This document shows positions 10,944-22,204 of a stretch of DNA of 64,000 nucleotides, in pieces. Under the pieces are notes generated by a model that worked only from the letters and a program-made list of their open reading frames with translations, was not told the DNA's origin and ran no database searches. The translations under genes were made by a program, and so were the position numbers. Every line of letters begins with the position of its first letter. Position 1 is the first letter of the stretch. The stretch is taken from positions 4,254,501 to 4,318,500 of the forward strand of contig JAWHQI010000228.1 of assembly GCA_033032865.1 (NCBI GenBank), given 5' to 3'. The stretch is from Dactylorhiza incarnata (Eukaryota; Streptophyta; Magnoliopsida; Asparagales; Orchidaceae).

Positions 10944-12122
10944 TGTTGGATCGATTGTCGCCCTTAGAGGGGGGGGTGAATAAGGGAATAAAAGTTCTTT
11001 TTATAATTTTAGACGATTTACTAAATTGTTTAAAGTAATATTAGAACGAAATAACAATTTAGCTAAATTAAGAGAATATCATAATAACCAAGTTTAGAAA
11101 TAAGTACTAAATTGTTTTATGATGAAAGAGATTGAACTAAACAATTTAGATAAAGTAATATGAATTGAAAACTTAGTAACCAATATTTTAGAGAAAACGC
11201 CAAAGGAGAGAAATCAAGTAAACACGAATAGAGACATGATTGTATTTATATAAAAAGGTGTTTACATACATTTGATTTCAATATCGCTAGAAATCGGAGG
11301 CGTACAAATGTAAATATCTTTTCCTTTTCTATACCGACTTGTATCCCCACAAACCGGTTGGCTTTAGCCAATCCTTCCCCGGATATGGCCTCAAGCCGCT
11401 CTAGCCAATGCTTCCCCGGATATGGCCTCGAGCACCCCCTAGATCTAATCACCTAGAACTAGTCGCCAACACAAGGTGAATTACTCCCTAAGTCTTACCC
11501 AGACCTAGTCGCCAACACAAGGCGAATTCTCTAAACGGTTACAAAAATATATGAAATGAAAGTAAAGACAATAATAATAAAACTCCCTATATGATATTTC
11601 TGAAGAGTAGGATGAAGTATCGCTGTAGTATAAGCGAGGTCGAAGTGATCATCCTTCGGATGTAGCGTGACGTAGTCCTCCTCTAGAATTCTCCTTAAGC
11701 TTTTTGTGGGAGATCCATCTTTGGCAGCATAACAACAATAGAATTATGGCACTTGCAATCTCTCTGGGATGGATAGAAAAAATGAGAAAGAGCCCATCAA
11801 TTTATAGAACATGAAGATAGCTCCTGCGGTAGTACATAGCGCTTGCGGTAGCGTTCGTGTGGAGCGGTTGCGAAACCGTCGACGCCGTGGCGCTGTGCAC
11901 GAACTTGAGCTAGCGCCTGGCGGTAGCGGTAGCGCTAGCGGCTGCGTTAACCACTAACGCTGGCGTTAGTGCATTCTTCCAGATGTTTGAATTCATCTGC
12001 TTTCTACCTGTGGAGTATTGCACCTATAGTTCCTGCACACTATAAACACACGACAAGATAGATCAAATACAATTTGGGGTTTGTTATTCTCAAACAAAGG
12101 GATGTGACACACATGTCCAACA
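10944..12122 (-). repeat. copB 3' LTR
   Basis: 1179 bp. On minus it begins TGTTGGACATGTG and ends polyC-TCTAAGGGCG...CGATCCAACA. CpG palindrome boxes of GCGCTAGC type lie at about 11825-11965, just upstream (on minus) of a TATAAAT at about 11799-11806. It differs from the 5' LTR by point changes and by lacking one copy of a 37-bp unit. Confidence 0.88.
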
Positions 12123-12335
12123 ATCTCCCCCTTTTGATAATAACAAATCCTTTTTGCAAGAAATCAACATTAGTGTTTATAGTATATGATAAGCATGATA
12201 AATAGTGCAACTATAGAATATGATAAGCATGAGAAATGTGCATACTCCCCCTATCTTAATGCTCCCCCTACATAAATGCCATTTATGTTTTACTCCCCCT
12301 AAATGATAGATTACATGAATTATTCTCCCCTTAAT
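12123..12335 (-). other. copB polypurine tract cluster
   Basis: The terminal tract (minus: ATCAAAAGGGGGAGAT, 12123-12140) abuts the LTR. Four more A/T-flanked AGGGGGAG or GGGGAG tracts follow at about 12245-12332. Multiple polypurine tracts upstream of the 3' LTR are a described hallmark of Sireviruses, and copC has the same arrangement at 34782-34980. Confidence 0.8.
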
Positions 12336-15300
12336 CTTCTATATTTCTCCTATATAGATTTCTTAAATCAATCTCCCTTTTTTGGTATTATCAAAAGAAG
12401 GTAGGGTGAGGGTAGTAAGGAGGCATTCTTTAGGCTAGATATAAATCATGATCGTGCTTTTGTAATATATGAAATGATAAATAGTTTAAGCATAATATTG
12501 AAGAGATTTCAAATAAATAGATATGAGTTTTAAGCAAGCGGAAGATTATAAGAAACATCTTGTTGTAATCATGAAAATCATAAGTAAAAATATGAGTTTT
12601 AGTTCAAAATTGAAAGAAGTTTTAACCTTTTTGAAATCTCGAAGTTTTTCATAAAGATACCAAGCATGAAATGAACATATCAAAGAGAGATTATACTACA
12701 ATGTTACTTAATTTTGAGTTGAAGAGGTACCAAAACATTGTAGAGATCATGTTAGGTTATCTAGTGCATTTCTTATATAAAGAGTAGTATAGATAAAGCA
12801 TTGGAATCCAATACTCATGAGAAGAAGTGTTATGAAAGATAATGATGTGCACATAAGTGTATTTTGAGCAATGTTAACAATTGATTTAAATCACAAAATA
12901 CAAGACATATGTAGAGTAAGTGCACAATAAAACGCAAGTATATCAACTTTCACACACTTTTAATGCACATAATTTTTAACAAAGTGGTGTAGTAACCAAG
13001 GTTTGCACAAGACAGTTTACTATTCTTTCCAAGGTGCTCAACCTCGCAATGCTTATGAAGACTTATCAGGAGGTTCAAGTAGTGTTTGGTGGAGTTATAT
13101 TTGTCTACATATATAATTTTTTTGTTCACAATTGTGAGACAACATTCTCTGAATACACTTGTTTTGCAAACCCAAATTTTTTAACTTAACCACTTTTCTA
13201 AATTTCATAAGTGCAATTCAAATATAGTGTAGGCAATAAACTTATGCAAGTTTCAATTCATTGTACAAATACAATACACAAGCAAGCATTTTAGATTTAA
13301 ACACACATGTTGATTATCAAAATATGTGAGTGAAATGTATCATTATCAATCATAAAACATTTACTCATACTTAGAGGCATGCTAAGCTTGGATCAACACA
13401 TATTTTTAATACAATTGATGCTCTTAAATAGATATATCAAAGCATGATAAACAAAGCAATGTTCATAATAATTTGAAGGAATAAATGTTGACATTGTAAA
13501 TAATTCTAAATAATAGAATTCATTCATGCTTGATATTAGCAATAAAGATCATACAGTTTTTTTTGTTTTATCATTTTTTAATGAGATAAAAATAGAAAAT
13601 CACAAAAACATATTTTTGTATTTTTGAATTTTGAACTTTTGTAGTTGATTTTTCATAATATGAATAAGACACGAATCTCAAAAAACATATTTTTGAATTT
13701 TGAACTTTTGTAGTTGATTTTTAATAATATGAATAAAACACAAATCACAAAAACATATTTTTGTATTTTTGAATTTTGAATTTTTGTAGTTGATATTCTT
13801 AAATATAAATTAAAACAAAGATTATAAATGTCAGAAATTCAAAAAACAAATTACTTAATATAAACAAACATATTTTTAAGGATTTTTAGAAATTTTAAAA
13901 ATCAGAAAAATCAAACATCCACGCTAGCGCCGGTGCTAGTGCTAGCGCTGCAAAGAGTACTTGATTTTATGAGAATTTTAAAAATCTGATTTTTGATATT
14001 TATTAAGTGTCCTTAGAGTAGTCTTATACAAAAATTTTGTAATTTTTGGAGATGTCTTGATTGCTCAAATTTGCATAAAACTTCAGTTTTTTTAAATACA
14101 TGTGTTTAACAAAAACATTTAGGCTCAAAAATATAAATTATGCAAACACAAGAGGACAATTTTTATTAAACAACCCAAAATATGCATGATTTAAGCGATA
14201 AGTAAATAAAATGATCATGCAAAGAATAATATAAGTATGTCCTAAGATCAAAAACCACCACGACTAAATGTCTACACCCTAGCCCCGTACTAAGTGACGG
14301 ATGGGCATGAGGAGCTGCACACATGCCGTAGGTTGGGGTGTTAATCCTATATGCACACACTAGAGAACGCTCAACCTAGCACTCTTTCCCCCCAGTGCCT
14401 CGCAAGGCCCCACTGGAACCCTCCCCGGTTAAGGACAATACATGACTTAGAGGTTAGGTCTCTTATGCATCCAACCCTATGCCCCCGCTATTATGAGATA
14501 TGAAGTCATAGGGGAATAATCCCTGGACAACCTATGCTTTTAAACTATGGGTAGATTTATAAACTATGGGTTTTGTTTAATGTGATGAGTTATATAAAGC
14601 CGCATAGTTTTTCTACTTTTATGAGATGACGATATGAGATAACTAGCACAATTACTAATATTCAATAAGTGACAATGCTAGTATGATGAGTTTTGGGTTT
14701 AATGTCATGTCATAAGATTTATATTAATATTGCATGTATTCCAAAATAGAGTTTCAAATTATAGATCTAGGATAAAGTGATGATTTAGTTTGATTTATTC
14801 GTTCATTACAAAATTGATTCTAGAGTCTATAAATATGAGAGATACATGCAATCACTAGCAAAGCAAATCAATACATTAAATAATGTACAGAAAACATTAT
14901 TCATATTTTTATCATAAGATTAATAATTCCTAGGTGATAAACATTATTGTTTTGAGATATTTCTTGATAAAACATGAATTATGATTTATGATTATAAAGA
15001 ATTTTGCATAGAATATATGTTAGATCATCATGATGAATGTGAATTCTATTCCTTCTAAACTTATGACAAAATGATTTGGTGATTTTCTTTTGAATGAGCA
15101 TGTTTGAATTGTAAGTCTAGAAAATGATGATCATGTTATCATATCAAAGACAAAGATCAAAAATATATAGTTTTGAAATAAAATTGCATTCAATAATTGA
15201 ATTTATTGTTCTTTGGTTTTGCATGATAATATATGATTCATGAAATAATATTCATAAATATTCTAATGATTAATCCATAAACTATGTGTTTGTTGGAATT

Positions 15301-16392
15301 TTAGTATTCTATATAATTTCAAATCACACAGTTATCATGATATTTTAATAACATTGTAAATGTTATACCTAGCATATAAATTTAAGCATAAACTAATAAC
15401 TAGTGCTAGAATGATGAGTTTGAGTGCAATGTTATTATATATGATTTAATGGAGATAATGTTGCATGTAATATGAGAGGATTTCAAATTAATTTTCTTTA
15501 GACCTAGTATGAAATGATTAAATTTTTGATTTGATCTAAATGATACAAGATGATTCTAAGGTCTAAATTGCATGCAAACAATGGTGACACACATCACACA
15601 CATAATATCTAAATTAATATATGAAACAATTATACAAAGGATATCATGTGATGGAAAAGCCATAAACACAGAAATTTCAGAATCAAGCAAACTAAGATAG
15701 CTTTTAAAACGGAGTTGAAATTGGGCAAATTGACAGCACCAAATGAACTCAAATGGGCAAGACTAATTCGCCACTGGATGGTGATTTCTATACTCTTTCT
15801 GAAAATATATTAAACGCAAAAATCGGACGAGCGGATCAAAAGATATGTCTGTTTGAAGTTTTGATCGTAAACTCGCATTTTTGAAAGATTAAACATGCGT
15901 TTAGATGAATTTTTGCTTTTAATTTTTCTAGCTAATATTCTTCATTATAAGGGCTATCATATGCTGCAAACTAAAATGGAAAAGAATCAAAAATGTTGCG
16001 CATTTTAATTTTTAGTTTAGGCCCTTTAATAAATAATTTAAATCCAATCTTTAAAATAGTTTCAATAGTCTTGATAATAATTTCGATATTCAATTTATCA
16101 TGATAATTCAATACAATTAAGGGGAAAGGATTTAAAAGGATAAAGAACTAAGAAGATTATAGATATGTCACTTTGAAAAATATATGGCTTAATGTTCAAT
16201 TTTAATTCAATTTGATTTGTTAAATATTAGGCTTAAAATGTGTAAGTCATATCCCATTAAATATAAAGAGACGAAAAACATTTTGGATCAAAAATACAAA
16301 ATAAACAAAAGAAAAGGAAATAAAGCACATCATGAAGTAGAGTAGTGATATTTCATTTTTATTTGTTTCTACTTTATGCAAATGAATGGATA
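12336..16392. other. copB non-coding interior, AT-rich
   Basis: No coding similarity is seen on either strand. Recognisable contents: the block conserved with copC (13002-13094), three copies of a roughly 70-bp AT-rich unit containing TTGAATTTTGAACTTTTGTAG (13600-13815), GCGCTAGC-type palindromes at 13919-13950, and a diverged direct repeat of about 200 bp (about 14640-14860 and 15375-15600) recognisable by TGATGAGTTT...TTGCATGTA. This is the space where an autonomous relative would carry pol. Confidence 0.7.
13002..13094 (-). other. conserved non-coding block shared with copC
   Basis: On minus this 93-nt stretch matches copC 34146-34237 at roughly 88% by eye, including CTGATAAGTCTT and GAGCACCTTGGAAAGAAT, although surrounding non-coding sequence is not alignable. 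A 1-nt length difference in the middle and stops in the copB version argue against a shared protein. It lies between the gag/pol region and the 3' LTR in both. Confidence 0.75.
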
Positions 16393-17988
16393 TTAATGAA
16401 TGAGAGATTTAGGTATCCAAAGGTGACCAAGTGGGATGGTTCCTTTGGGTACCCAAATACATCGTGGTGGCTTTTGGGAAGATAATGATGAATGGGCATT
16501 TTCAATTAAAGATGATATGTCATTTTTCTTAATGGGTCTCCATTCATACATTTGTTGTTTATCACTTAAATCCATATAATGATTATGTGACATCTTTATA
16601 TGATGATAGTTGTTTGAAAAATAATTCATTGTGGGTTTATGTTTATTCAAATTATTTTTCAAAATAGCTTGATGTTGATAATCATAATGAATTTTATTAT
16701 ATGGATTCTTCGAAAGTTTATAAGAGTGATTGTCTTTCTTTAGAAGTGATTGTTGAAAGAGTGGGTTACAATATATTTTAAAAGATTGATTCTTATTTTG
16801 ATGATTTACATTTCCACTCTTTCTTATAGACATATTCTTATAATATGAAGGATAATATTTTATAGTTTGATTTTCATTAAAAGGAGTTTTTAAATATGAG
16901 TCATGATTGAAAATATATTGAGACTTATAATAGTGACTCTTAAGAATTTTGTGAGGGTAATAATTCTTTTTGAGACTAAACTCCTTTTTAGTTGATGTAT
17001 GAAAATGATCTTTTTTAGAAATGATTTTGTAAGTTATTTTATTTTTATTCAAAATCTTATGATGAAAGTCATTACTCGAAATTAGAACTTTTTCAACAAA
17101 AGATTTTAATTGTCTTAACTTACAAGTTAAAGTATCATTTTCAATTATCAATTTTTCATTATGCTTTTTAGAAACTAAGAGCCCTTTTTCAATATCCTTG
17201 AATTTTTCTTTTAATAGATTGCAATCAAAACAAGCAGTAGGAATTTCAACTAAATAGCATGAAAGTGAATTTAACACATCAATATTTGATTCTACTTTAT
17301 CGTTTGATTTTAAAGATATATTTTCTAAACGTAATTTGGAATTAGTAATTTTCAACTATAAAATTTTACGTTTAGCAACTTTAAGCATACGAGATGTAGA
17401 AATAGAATTTGTTACAAAAAGAGAAGTTTTTGATTTTCTTACATTGCTATGGGATGAGACAAGATTTGAACCAAGGATTCCTTTGACATCTTCTTCGCAT
17501 TCCTCTTCCGTAGTTGAATTTTCGTCTTCTCTTTTACCTGATGTGTTGCCAACAAATGAGTCCAATATTATTTCTCTCTTTGATTGATCTTCCTCCAAGA
17601 AAGAGTCCTTGTCGATTTCTTCTCTTGGATCCATAAGGAATTCCTCTTCTTCATCATCTGTGGAAGGAAGACTATAAGTATTCTCAAGAAATTTCCAAAC
17701 TTCAAAAGCAGTAGGGAGCGTATAAATAAGTTTGAAAATATTTTGATCTAGAGCACAATATAGACTATTCATAGATTTGCCATTTAAAAACATTTCATTT
17801 TTATTTAAAATACTTGGGGGCAGTGTAATTGTAATATTCCATACTTTAATATCCAAAGATTTAAGAAATTTTTCCATAAGAATTTTCCACCCATTATAAT
17901 TTTTGCCTTCAAATAAAGGTGGTGCCAAACTTTTTTCATTTATATAAAAGTTTTTCCCATTAGTATAAGCGAGATCATGAGACGCCAT
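16393..17988 (-). pseudogene. copB gag (one in-frame stop)
   Basis: Gag forms the virus-like particle. It starts at an ATG at 17986-17988, soon after the PBS. The N-terminus has the copia gag signature PPLFEGKNYNGWKILMEKFL, followed by the 'FEVWKFLENTYS' region and an acidic stretch (DDEEEEFLMDPREE). One in-frame TAG at 17356-17358 splits 210 codons from the next 320. The second part is very Lys/Asn/Tyr/His-rich, predicted coiled-coil early on, and ends with RCIWVPKG and LWIPKS, motifs also found at the copC gag end (QIWVPKAS). I see no CCHC zinc knuckle, unlike copC. With a single lesion in about 1.6 kb it looks fairly recently functional. Confidence 0.8.
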
Positions 17989-18023
17989 TATTCCCAGTTT
18001 TTAAGCCATTTGGAATAACCTAT

Positions 18024-18037
18024 GCTCTGATACCACA
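18024..18037 (-). other. copB primer binding site
   Basis: On minus, TGGTATCAGAGC follows the 5' LTR end after a 2-base spacer. This matches the 3' end complement of plant initiator Met-tRNA, the usual primer in copia elements. Confidence 0.88.
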
Positions 18038-19268
18038 TGTTGGATCGATTGGCGCCCTTAGAGGGGGGGGGGGATGAATAAGGGAATAAAAGTTCTTTTT
18101 ATAATTTTAGATGATTTACTAAATTGTTTAAAGTAATATTAGAACGAAATAACAATTTAGCTAAATTAAGAGAATATCATAATAACCAAGTTTAGAAACA
18201 AGTACTAAATTGTTGTATGATGAAAGAGATTGAACTAAACAATTTAGATAAAGTAATAAGAATTGAAAACTTAGTAACCAATATTTTAGAGATAACGCCA
18301 AAGGAGAGAAATCAAGTAAACACGAATAGAGACATGATTGTATTTATATAAAAAGGTGTTTACATACATTTGATTTCAATATCGCTAAAAATCGGAGGCG
18401 TACAAATGTAAATATCTTTTCCTTTTCTATGCTGACTTGTATCCCCACAAACCGGTTGGCTTTAGCCAATCCTTCCCCGGATATGGCCTCAAGCCGCTCT
18501 AGCCAATCCTTCCCCGGATATGGCCTCAAGCCGCTCTAGCCAATCCTTCCCCGGATATGGCCTCGAGCACCCCCTAGATCTAATCACCTAGAACTAGTCG
18601 CCAACACAAGGCGAATTACTCCCTAAGTCCTACCCAGACCTAGTCGCCAACACAAGACGAATTCTCTAAACGTTTACAAAAATATATGGAATCAAAGTAA
18701 AGACAATAATAATAAAACTCCATATATGAGATTTCTGAAGATGAGGATGAAGGATCGTTGTAGTATGAGCGAGGTAAAAGCGATCGTCCTTCGGATGTAG
18801 CGTGACGTAGTCCTCCTCCAGAATTCTCCTTAAGCTTTTTGTGGGAGATCCATCTTCGGCAGCATAACAGCAATAGAATTATGGCACTTGCAATCTCTCT
18901 GGGATGGATAGCAAAACGAGAAAGAGCCCATCAATTTATAGAACTTGAAGATAGCACATGCGGTAGTATGTAGCGCCTGCGGTAGCGTTCGTGTGGAGCA
19001 GTTGCAAAACCATCGGCGGCGTGGCGCTGTGCACGAACTTGAGCTAGCGCCTGGCGGTAGCGCTAGCGCTGGCGGTAGCGCTAGCGCCTGCGTTAACCAC
19101 TAACGCTGGCGTTAGTGCATTCTTCCAGATGTTTGAATTCAGCTGTTTTCTACCTGTGGAGTATTGCACCTATAGTTCCTGCACACTATAAACACACAAC
19201 AAGTTAGATCAAATACAATTTGGGGTTTGTTATTCTCAAACAAAGGGATGTGACACACATGTCCAACA
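18038..19268 (-). repeat. copB 5' LTR
   Basis: 1231 bp with the same termini as 10944-12122. It is longer mainly because a 37-bp unit containing GCTCTAGCCAATCCTTCCCC is present twice (about 18486-18560) rather than once. Palindrome boxes rich in GCGCTAGCGC lie at about 18950-19110, directly upstream on minus of TATAAATTG at about 18930-18940. Confidence 0.88.
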
Positions 19269-19746
19269 CTAATCTCTGCTCCTCATTCAGCCAAAAGGTC
19301 TTCGCACGACCCGTTAACTTCATCCTGGCAACTTGGATCTTTTGAGGGTCCGTAAGGTGGTGCCAATCGTAGTAGCATTCCATATACACTACCCAAGTAA
19401 GGAAGATCTGTGGATCTCCCAAACGATCGTAAGTGGGTGCATCGATCTTAACGGCCCTAGTAATATCGAAGCCATGCTCAGGGCGGTGTTCTCGATGGGG
19501 CACTCAGGGAGAGTCCCCATCAGAATCCGAATCATGGCCCTGGTGGTGCCTGTTGTGCTGCCCAACATTAACGGGTGGTGGTGGTGGTGCTCCTTGGTTC
19601 TGTAGGATTTGTGCTAACATGGTCCTAAGTTCCGTCATATCGTTACTCAACCCCTCTATGGATACGGCGTTCGGATCCCCGTGCTCATTTGCAGCCATCC
19701 TAGACGATGATGGTGTAGTGTATTCCGTTCCTATTCTAGTGCGCAT
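19269..19746 (-). pseudogene. gyp2 gag N-terminal half
   Basis: On minus it starts near 19746 or at the internal ATG at about 19698 (MAANEHGD) and contains LSNDMTELRTMLAQILQNQ, a Pro run, and the retrotransposon gag core (DPQIFLTWVVYMECYYDW, KLTGRAKTFW). It breaks at 19269 where copB begins and resumes at 10943. One frame is kept through both pieces apart from the stop noted in the other half. Confidence 0.85.
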
Positions 19747-19989
19747 GCAGGTTTGGACAAAATAATGAGGAGTGAATTTTGTAGTGCCGAATAAAATTTT
19801 ATTATTTTGGCAGAAAAATATTTTCGGTATGTGACAAAAAAGAAGAACTTCATGATTTTTTTTTTTGACGAAAAATAAAGATTTTAGCGCGCTACTCGCA
19901 GACCACCGAAATTTTTTTATTTATTTTCTAGATTAGTTTGCGCCACGAAATGAGTATCGAGGTTGTATCAATTAAGAAATTGATACGAC

Positions 19990-20006
19990 CGGCTTTGATA
20001 CCAAAT
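19990..20006 (-). other. gyp2 primer binding site
   Basis: Immediately after the LTR end ACATCA, minus reads ATTTGGTATCAAAGCC. This is close to the initiator-Met type TGGTATCAGAGC with a G-to-A difference. Confidence 0.7.
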
Positions 20007-21056
20007 TGATGTAGGGGTTTCCGTGATTTGGAGATTGACACGAACAAGAAGACTCGCGACGCCTTTCACACCTAGATCTACCGCACCTACACAAGCATCT
20101 ATCGTCGCAATACGTTTCACATCTAACGCAGCACATATGCCACAAGGGAGGAATGATCGACTCTAAAATAACGATCGGAAGAGAGTCGGATTATTCCCCA
20201 AATTAACATAAAGGTTTGCCAATCCTTTTGGAGAGCAAAACCAAGGCTATAGGCCAAGATCCGCTCAAGCAAATTGGACCTACCCGATCCGGAAATAAAG
20301 AGGTTCGATAACAATGAAATCAATTTCAGAAATTATAAGAGGAGTATTTAAAAATCGTGGATAAAACGGATGCTCAACCTCCACAAATCTAAAGAAAGAA
20401 AACACAAGATGGAGGGGAAGAAGTTACCCAACCCGGTTCCAACAAACACACAAGATAAGTGGGAGAATAACTCTCTCCACGGATCCACCGGCGTCACACC
20501 GAATGGGGCTGCAACCTTCTTCCTTGGAGTCACACCGAAGGAATCCACGCCAGAGACGCACCGAAGAGGGGTGGAGGGAGCAAACGTTGGCTTCACACCA
20601 ACAAGGGCGGCAGCGGCAAGGAGGAGGCTCCACTATGGCCGAAATTCTCAAGGAGAGTGTTTTAGGGTTAATTCTTTCTAATCTCTTTAATCCTCATAAT
20701 AGCCTCCTTATATAGGAGTTACAAATAACACATAACCGTCAAAGATATAGATGTAATCTCAGCCATCCGAGCGTTTAAATACACACCAAATTTTTAAAGT
20801 GCAGGAAATAAATAAGAGAAATGCTTATATGAATATAAAATTATTACCCAAACATGGAATAATTTTATTTTCACCAATATAAAATAAAATAGCATAATAA
20901 TTAAATAAAATTGGTCTTCAAGTGGGCTTAGCACACCGCGGACGGAGGTTGTAACGCTGTCTTCCGTTAGCTTCATCATGGCACCTAAAATCTTTATGTC
21001 ATTGTGCCTCGGCAACCGGATCATCATCATGTAGTGGTGGATGGGTCGCGACATCA
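20007..21056 (-). repeat. gyp2 5' LTR, 1.05 kb
   Basis: Bounded by TGATGT and ACATCA. On minus a TATA box sits in CTCCTATATAAGGAG (about 20703-20718), followed about 30 bases later by a plausible start. The downstream part carries repeated TTCGGTGTGA-type motifs (20480-20620) and an inverted repeat TTGGTGTGAAGCCAA. Its right edge interrupts the gyp3 integrase. Confidence 0.85.
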
Positions 21057-22204
21057 GACAGGATCTTCAACAAATGAAAGATTGGGCTGCAATATGGGCA
21101 CCGAATCAAGAACAAGCCGACCACTACGCAAACACTTCCTCAGCTGGCTCACATGAAACTCATCGTGAACATTAGGGAAGGAAGCAAGCAAAACAAATCT
21201 ATAAGCTGACGCTCTGATGCGCTCAACAATCTGGAAAGGTCCCACATACTGGGGATCCAACTTGTGGTTCCATCCAAATCTCTTAAGGCCCGACATCGGA
21301 GAAACTTTCAAGAACAATAAGTCTCCGACGACAAACTCTAGATCCACCCTTCTCCGATTGGCATACTTCTCATACCGCTCCTGAGCAATACGAAGCTTCT
21401 CGCGGATAAGAGTCACGGCAACGCTCATCTCTTCCAAAGCCTCTGGGCCTAACAATGGACTCTCATCAACCTCGGCCCAAAACAAGGGAGTTCGGCAACG
21501 CCTCCCATAAAGAGCCTCAAAGGGGCCATTTGCAAGCTTTCCTGATAACTGTTATTGTAGGCAAATTCCATCAATCCAAGACGCTTTTCCCAAGTTCCAC
21601 CATGATCTAAAATATAACACCTGATCATATCTTCCAAAATTTGATTTACTCTTTCTGTCTGACCATAAGTCTGGGGATGGTAAGCGGTAGAGCATCTAAG
21701 GTCAGTACCCCCCAAAGCTCCCTGCAAACTCCTCCAGAAGCGAGACATATATCTGGAATCCCAATCCAACACAATGCTCACGGGCACACCGTGCAATCTG
21801 ATAACTTCACTCAAATAGAGCTCTGCTATCTTCTCCATAGAATAGTCGGTCTTAAAAGGCACAAAGTGAGCACACTTTGTCAATCTATCAACTATGACCC
21901 ATACCGAAATGTGTCCTCCGGGAGATCTCGGTAAACCAGTAATGAAGTCCATTGAAATAATCTCCCACTTCCAGCTTGGAATATCCAAAGGGTTCAGTTT
22001 ACCTCCAGACCTCTTATGATCTGCCTTAACGCGCTGTCAGGTAAAACATTCAGAAACATACTTAGCAATATCGTTCTTCATACCTGACCACCAAATGATC
22101 TGCTTCAGGTCTTTGTACATTTTCGTGGAACCAAGATGATAGGAAACACTTGAGTCATGCGCTTCACTACAGATCTTTGCTCGAATATCTTCGGATGCCG
22201 GAAT
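21057..22204 (-). pseudogene. gyp3 integrase (broken and truncated)
   Basis: On minus from 22204. The zinc-binding region (22150-22020) is interrupted by stops. The core (21988-21485) has [14 protein letters not shown], then [12 protein letters not shown]. The second Asp lies in IVLDWDSRYMS, where the usual 'SDRD' reads 'LDWD', and the Glu lies in QTERVNQ. The C-terminal part (21485-21057) has VSPMSGLKRFG and FHVSQLRKCLRS, closely matching gyp1, and ends abruptly at FVEDPV where the gyp2 LTR begins. A frameshift lies near 21450-21485. Confidence 0.87.

Larger units (their letters stand above)
10944..19268 (-). mobile_element. copB: non-autonomous Sirevirus-like copia with gag but no pol
   Basis: Two LTRs (10944-12122 and 18038-19268) both read TGTTGG at one edge and TCCAACA at the other, with an initiator-Met-type PBS beside the right LTR and a polypurine tract beside the left. 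It is flanked by CAAAT (10939-10943) and CTAAT (19269-19273), a 5-bp target duplication with one mismatch, and gyp2 gag reads on across it. The only coding sequence is gag (16393-17988). The remaining 4.3 kb of interior has no protease, integrase or RT trace. Clustered AGGGGGAG tracts, a polyC LTR end and CpG palindromes identify it as Sirevirus-like. It resembles the gag-only (TR-GAG) class and would need enzymes in trans. Confidence 0.87.
6615..21056 (-). mobile_element. gyp2: Ty3/gypsy element split by copB and cut by gyp1
   Basis: Read on minus, the order is 5' LTR (20007-21056), PBS, gag, [copB insertion 10944-19268], rest of gag, protease, RT, RNase H, integrase, chromodomain-like tail, polypurine tract, and an 81-bp remnant of the 3' LTR (6615-6695). 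LTR termini TGATGT...ACATCA form a perfect 6-bp inverted repeat. The right edge cuts the gyp3 integrase exactly at 21056/21057, so gyp2 inserted into gyp3. The rest of the 3' LTR presumably lies beyond gyp1 to the left of the window. Confidence 0.86.

Noticed and set aside
20930..21056. Solo MITE suggested by the near-identical 80-bp stretches at 6615-6695 and 20975-21056
   Set aside because: They are the two LTR ends of gyp2, with the polypurine tract beside the left one and the full LTR on the right.
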